Below are positions 7,582-10,233 of a DNA stretch of 10,233 nt, piece after piece. Source of the DNA: an uncultured Bacteroidales bacterium. GTDB taxonomy: Bacteria; Bacteroidota; Bacteroidia; Bacteroidales; Bacteroidaceae. The notes under the pieces are model-generated. The model was not told the DNA's origin, did no database searches, and worked only from the letters and a program-made list of their open reading frames with translations. Numbering within the stretch: position 1 is the first letter of the stretch; each line of letters begins with the position of its first letter. The DNA lies in the NCBI GenBank assembly GCA_947367415.1, contig CANBEE010000084.1:1-10233 (forward strand). Direction: 5' to 3'. Made by a program: the position numbers and the translations under genes.

Positions 7582-9333
7582 CTAAATAGCAGATGATTGC
7601 GTGAGGGTCATTACGCGAAGGAAGTTCTGACCCCACAGTTTCGTCACATCCTCTTGGCTGAAGCCTTCAGCAAGCAGGCGACGGGTGAGATTGATGACCT
7701 CAGAAGCATCGGCACAACCAATGATACCACCATCACCATCAAAATCAGTACCGATACCCACATGGTCTATTCCCGCCACGTCCACCATGTGGCAAATATG
7801 GCGCACGGCATCATCAACGGTAGCACCACCCTCCTTACGCAAGAATCCGTCGTACAGACAGGTCTGCACCACACCTCCCGAAGCAGCAAGTGCACGCAAC
7901 TGGTCGTCTGTAAGGTTGCGCGGATGGTCACACAAAGCACGAGCCGAAGAGTGGCTACAAACAATGGGAGTACCGCTGACCTCGATGGCTTGGTAGAAAC
8001 TGCTCTCTGCAGCGTGTGAGAGATCCACCATCATTCCCACACGATTCATCTCACGAATAGCCTGGCGACCAAATTCGCTCAGTCCCCCATGTTCTTCTGC
8101 TCCGCGTGCGGAGTCACACAAGTCATTGTCTCCATTATGACAGAGAGTCATATACACCACTCCGCGCTGCCTGAAATGCGCAATACGGCTAAGGTTATCG
8201 CCAATAGCATAGCCATTCTCTATGCCGAGCATCAGTGCACGGCGTCCCTCACGCTTGAGACGATACAGGTCCTCAGGAGTATATGCAATGCCCACACTAT
8301 CAGCATTGCTCTCCACCATCGTTTCTATCTCAGTGAGCAGGCGATCAGCCTTAGCAAAAGCCGCATCGAGCGAAGCCTTGTCACGCTCCAGCTGACGCAG
8401 ATAGGCTACCATGATGGTTGCGTCAAGCCGTCCCTCAGTCATCTTATGCAAATCGACAAGGATGCGCGGGTCACGACTATCGAAACGTATCTGCTGGTCA
8501 AACTTCATCGGTGTGTCGCAATGTGTGTCAAGGGTGAGGAACCGGCGGTGAAGATTTCTCGCCTCGGCAAATGAGCGAGCCTCGCCAACCAGCCACTCAA
8601 AGAGCGGCAGCATCGTGCGGTCACCACCCAGTATCATGCATTCAGGGTGCCATTGCACCCCTATCATGGATTTGCAATCCGTACTCTCCATCGCTTCGAT
8701 GAGTCCATCGGGCGAGACGGCCGTGACAGCAAACCCTGCCGGAGCCACCTTCACCGCTTGGTGATGGAAGGAGTTTACATGAAGATTGGTCGCGCCGAAG
8801 ATTGCAGCCAATCGACTCGACGAAGCAATACGCACGCTATGTGTTGCCACGTGGCGTTCAGTCTCTTGACTATGCTTGAGCGTTGCCGAAGTCTCCTTAT
8901 AGATATCCTGATAGAGCGTGCCACCCAAAGCCGCTGCCATGACCTGTATGCCACGGCATATACCCAGGACAGGAATCTGCCTGTTGGCGGCCAGCTTCAC
9001 AAGCATCAGCTCCTGCCAGTCGCGAGCAGGATTGACGGAGCCAAGCTCACGCATAGGCTCCTCGCCCAGATACAGCGGATTGATGTCGCCGCCTCCCGAC
9101 AGGATAAGCGCATCCACCCCCTCAAGCAGGCTGACCATTGCATCCGTATCGTCAAAGGCCGGAATCACAATCGGCGTGCCGCCCGCCTCAAGCACCGAGC
9201 GGTAGTACCCTTCGAGCAGCGTACACTTGCCGCCATCATAATTACCTGTTATTCCAACGATTGGCTTCTTACTGTAAATAGGAAAAGAGGAATGTAACTT
9301 CGTATATTCCTCTTTGATATTGAATCTGGGCAT
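7582..9333 (-). CDS. Fusion of gamma-glutamyl hydrolase (peptidase C26) and membrane-dipeptidase-family zinc peptidase (M19)
   Basis: Two enzymes are joined in 583 residues. Residues about 23-250 form a class-I glutamine-amidotransferase-like hydrolase of the C26/PuuD type. It has LILSGGGDINP (76-86), the nucleophile Cys126 in GICRG, and His229 and Glu231 in QWHPE, so the triad is complete. Residues about 262-575 form an M19 dipeptidase with DTHCD (269-273) supplying His271 and Asp273, Glu372 in GIENG, His440 in VDLSH, His461 in CSHSSARAL and Asp530/Asp532 in GTDFDG. These match the zinc ligands and acid residue of renal dipeptidase. No signal peptide or membrane segment is seen, so it is probably cytoplasmic. 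Inferred role: cleave gamma-glutamyl amide bonds and then free dipeptides, such as glutathione-like peptides or cell-wall peptide fragments. The start lies 25 bp after the lrp stop, so the two genes are probably one transcript. The exact substrates cannot be read from sequence. Confidence 0.93.
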   Translation of the reverse strand: MPRFNIKEEYTKLHSSFPIYSKKPIVGITGNYDGGKCTLLEGYYRSVLEAGGTPIVIPAFDDTDAMVSLLEGVDALILSGGGDINPLYLGEEPMRELGSVNPARDWQELMLVKLAANRQIPVLGICRGIQVMAAALGGTLYQDIYKETSATLKHSQETERHVATHSVRIASSSRLAAIFGATNLHVNSFHHQAVKVAPAGFAVTAVSPDGLIEAMESTDCKSMIGVQWHPECMILGGDRTMLPLFEWLVGEARSFAEARNLHRRFLTLDTHCDTPMKFDQQIRFDSRDPRILVDLHKMTEGRLDATIMVAYLRQLERDKASLDAAFAKADRLLTEIETMVESNADSVGIAYTPEDLYRLKREGRRALMLGIENGYAIGDNLSRIAHFRQRGVVYMTLCHNGDNDLCDSARGAEEHGGLSEFGRQAIREMNRVGMMVDLSHAAESSFYQAIEVSGTPIVCSHSSARALCDHPRNLTDDQLRALAASGGVVQTCLYDGFLRKEGGATVDDAVRHICHMVDVAGIDHVGIGTDFDGDGGIIGCADASEVINLTRRLLAEGFSQEDVTKLWGQNFLRVMTLTQSSAI

Positions 9334-9347
9334 AATATGAGAATGTA

Positions 9348-9367
9348 CTTATTCTACCTTATTCTAC
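9348..9367. repeat. Perfect 10-bp tandem duplication over the regulator stop codon
   Basis: CTTATTCTAC occurs twice head to tail (9348-9357 and 9358-9367). The right copy contains the TAA stop of the Lrp-type gene (9359-9361 on the minus strand) and its last codon. The left copy lies in the 25-bp gap to the next gene. The extra copy lengthens only the spacer and leaves the protein unchanged. Confidence 0.8.
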
Positions 9368-9820
9368 ACTGATGGGTATTTCCTTCTTGATGCTTTGGTC
9401 GAGCGAAATCATAGTCTCCGTCGCCATCACTCCAGGAATCTCCTGGATGCGCTCGTTAAGGAGGTTCATCAGATGCTCGTTGTCGCGGGCATAGAGCTTC
9501 ACGATAATGCTATAGGGCCCCGTAGTGAAGTGAGCCTCCACGATCTCGGGAATCTTACGCAGCTCCTCTATCGCCTCTTTATACATAGAGCCTTTAGCCA
9601 AGCTCAAGCCCACATAAGTGCAAGTGCGAAATCCCAGCATCTTGGGGTTCACATGGTAGCCAGACCCTATTATGACGCCTATGTCCATCAGTCGCTGCAC
9701 TCTCTGGTGAATCGCTGCACGCGACACTCCACATTCGATGGCTACATCCTTGAAAGGAGTACGCGCATTCTGTGATATGATTTCAAGGATTTTCTTATCC
9801 AACTCATCAACTTTTTCCAT
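9359..9820 (-). CDS. Lrp/AsnC-family transcriptional regulator
   Basis: A 153-residue regulator of the feast/famine family, which senses amino acids and controls their metabolism. Residues 4-64 form the winged helix-turn-helix: LDKKILEIISQNARTPFKDVA, with the recognition helix around GVSRAAIHQRVQRL (31-44). After a short linker, residues about 68-140 form the RAM/ACT-like effector and oligomerisation domain, with VGLSLAKG, the EAHFTTGPYSIIVKLYARD segment and the C-terminal EIPGV..TETMISL stretch typical of the family. Length is standard. It is immediately upstream of the C26-M19 fusion gene (25-bp gap) on the same strand, which suggests that it controls this gene, itself, or both. The ligand is not predictable from the sequence. 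Lrp paralogues are common, so I give no gene symbol. Confidence 0.95.
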   Translation of the reverse strand: MEKVDELDKKILEIISQNARTPFKDVAIECGVSRAAIHQRVQRLMDIGVIIGSGYHVNPKMLGFRTCTYVGLSLAKGSMYKEAIEELRKIPEIVEAHFTTGPYSIIVKLYARDNEHLMNLLNERIQEIPGVMATETMISLDQSIKKEIPISVE

Positions 9821-9864
9821 TTCTATTAGATTTCATTAAGGACAGTTTCGTGTTATTTCCCTAG

Positions 9865-9872
9865 CAAAAATA
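9865..9872 (-). promoter_or_regulatory. Candidate promoter -7 of the Lrp-type regulator and dipeptidase fusion genes
   Basis: On the minus strand TATTTTTG (9872-9865) matches TAnnTTTG and lies 44 bp upstream of the regulator's ATG. The -33 position, about 20 bp further up (near 9893-9896), reads as part of TTTTACTCG rather than a clean TTTG. Beyond it, at 9907-9934, the same strand has several A-tracts that could help polymerase binding. The call is from motif only. Confidence 0.55.
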
Positions 9873-9891
9873 AAGCATTTTTTTGGATTTT

Positions 9892-9904
9892 CGAGTAAAA
9901 CTCG
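9892..9904. repeat. Short inverted repeat at the -33 position of the regulator promoter (possible operator)
   Basis: CGAGT, loop AAA, ACTCG form a perfect 5-bp palindrome with a 3-bp centre. It covers the expected -33 region of the promoter driving the Lrp-type regulator. AT-rich partial palindromes are typical Lrp-family targets, so an autoregulatory operator is possible. A weak rightward hairpin followed by GCC and T-rich sequence is the alternative reading. Five-bp arms can occur by chance. Confidence 0.35.
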
Positions 9905-10150
9905 GCCTTTTTTCTATCTTTTCGCTATTTTTTTGATTTCTTCAGACACACATGCCAAACGTAGGTTTCGCCCAAACACATCCATAATCAAACACCTAAT
10001 TCCCATCTGCTGCAAATACCGTCAGAACGAGCAACAATGCAAGTCACAAGAATTGTCAACTCGGATTGCCACTTTCACAATTAACAATCTTTGCAAAATA
10101 TGTTATTAAACATTTTTAAGCCCTTTGTCCTTATAATTTCAATATTCCTC

Positions 10151-10181
10151 TTTTAATAGAAGAAAATTCAATGTAAATTTG
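10151..10181 (+). promoter_or_regulatory. Rightward promoter for a gene beyond the window edge
   Basis: TAAATTTG at 10174-10181 matches the TAnnTTTG -7 element exactly. TTTT at 10151-10154, 19 bp upstream, is a near match for the -33. Transcription would begin near 10187 and run off the window. The visible leader has a small inverted repeat, AGGGA/TCCCT, at 10195-10208. No coding start is seen before 10233. Confidence 0.5.
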
Positions 10182-10233
10182 TACACGGTTTGAAAGGGAC
10201 GTTTCCCTGCCTATCAACAGAATGTGAAATAAC

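Larger units (their letters stand above)
9821..10233. other. Intergenic region of 413 bp, AT-rich, divergent promoters at its ends
   Basis: The left part (9821-9935) holds the promoter and T-rich/A-rich flank of the regulator gene. The right part (from about 10100) holds a candidate rightward promoter. Between about 9940 and 10100 I see no gene, RNA gene, strong hairpin or repeat. The only open frame of note is a 30-codon minus-strand frame at 9914-10006, which I do not accept as a gene. Confidence 0.7.

Noticed and set aside
8647..9297. A 216-codon plus-strand frame opposite the C26-M19 fusion gene (and shorter ones at 7597-8019 and 8089-8574)
   Set aside because: Antisense shadow of a gene with complete catalytic motifs in both domains. 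No promoter, domain or sensible composition supports it.
9914..10006. A 30-codon minus-strand frame (MGIRCLIMDVFGRN...) upstream of the regulator
   Set aside because: No good promoter element at the right distance upstream, no recognisable motif, and it overlaps the T/A-rich promoter flank. A chance frame of this length is expected in 400 bp.
1..10233. CRISPR array, tRNA/rRNA gene, insertion sequence or phage element
   Set aside because: No regularly spaced repeats, no cloverleaf-like segments, no transposase or integrase motifs and no flanking inverted or target-site repeats were seen on either strand.

Overview
The window looks like chromosome of a Bacteroidales bacterium, most likely Prevotella or a relative. 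The evidence is the gene order rimP-nusA-infB, promoters of the Bacteroidetes type (TTTG, about 20 bp, TAnnTTTG), starts without clear Shine-Dalgarno sequences, a very long acidic N-terminus on IF-2, and a secreted C10 cysteine protease with a tail typical of Prevotella secreted proteins. Genus is inference; family-level placement is firmer. No tRNA, rRNA, insertion sequence, phage gene or CRISPR array was seen.

Left third (1-3660, minus strand): the translation/transcription operon rimP-nusA-infB. It is read leftwards from a near-perfect promoter at 3623-3654. infB runs off the left edge, and the first 599 codons are present, including GTPase motifs G1 to G4. Between this promoter and the rimP start lies a GC-rich hairpin followed by six T on the transcribed-sense strand. 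That is a terminator-shaped element in the leader of an operon that encodes NusA, and it is the most interesting regulatory signal here.

Middle (3661-7562, plus strand): a divergently read pair. The first gene encodes a small single-pass membrane protein that I do not recognise. The second, 50 bp downstream, encodes a 1116-residue secreted C10 (streptopain-like) cysteine protease with a Spi-type prodomain, the catalytic domain, two beta-sandwich-like regions, an unassigned region, a helical linker, a jelly-roll-like module and a probable type IX secretion/sorting-like tail. A perfect 14-bp stem terminator closes the unit and separates it from the convergent genes.

Right third (7582-9820, minus strand): an Lrp/AsnC regulator followed 25 bp later by a fusion protein. 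The fusion joins a class-I glutamine-amidotransferase-like gamma-glutamyl hydrolase (C26) to a zinc dipeptidase (M19). Together they suggest a cytoplasmic route that breaks gamma-glutamyl peptides and then the resulting dipeptides, under amino-acid-responsive control. The last 413 bp (9821-10233) hold the lrp promoter region and, near the right edge, a rightward promoter for a gene outside the window.

Most of the window is ordinary core genome. I see no clear new multi-gene system. The points worth a second look are the operon leader hairpin, the membrane protein paired with the C10 protease, and the C26-M19 fusion with its adjacent regulator.
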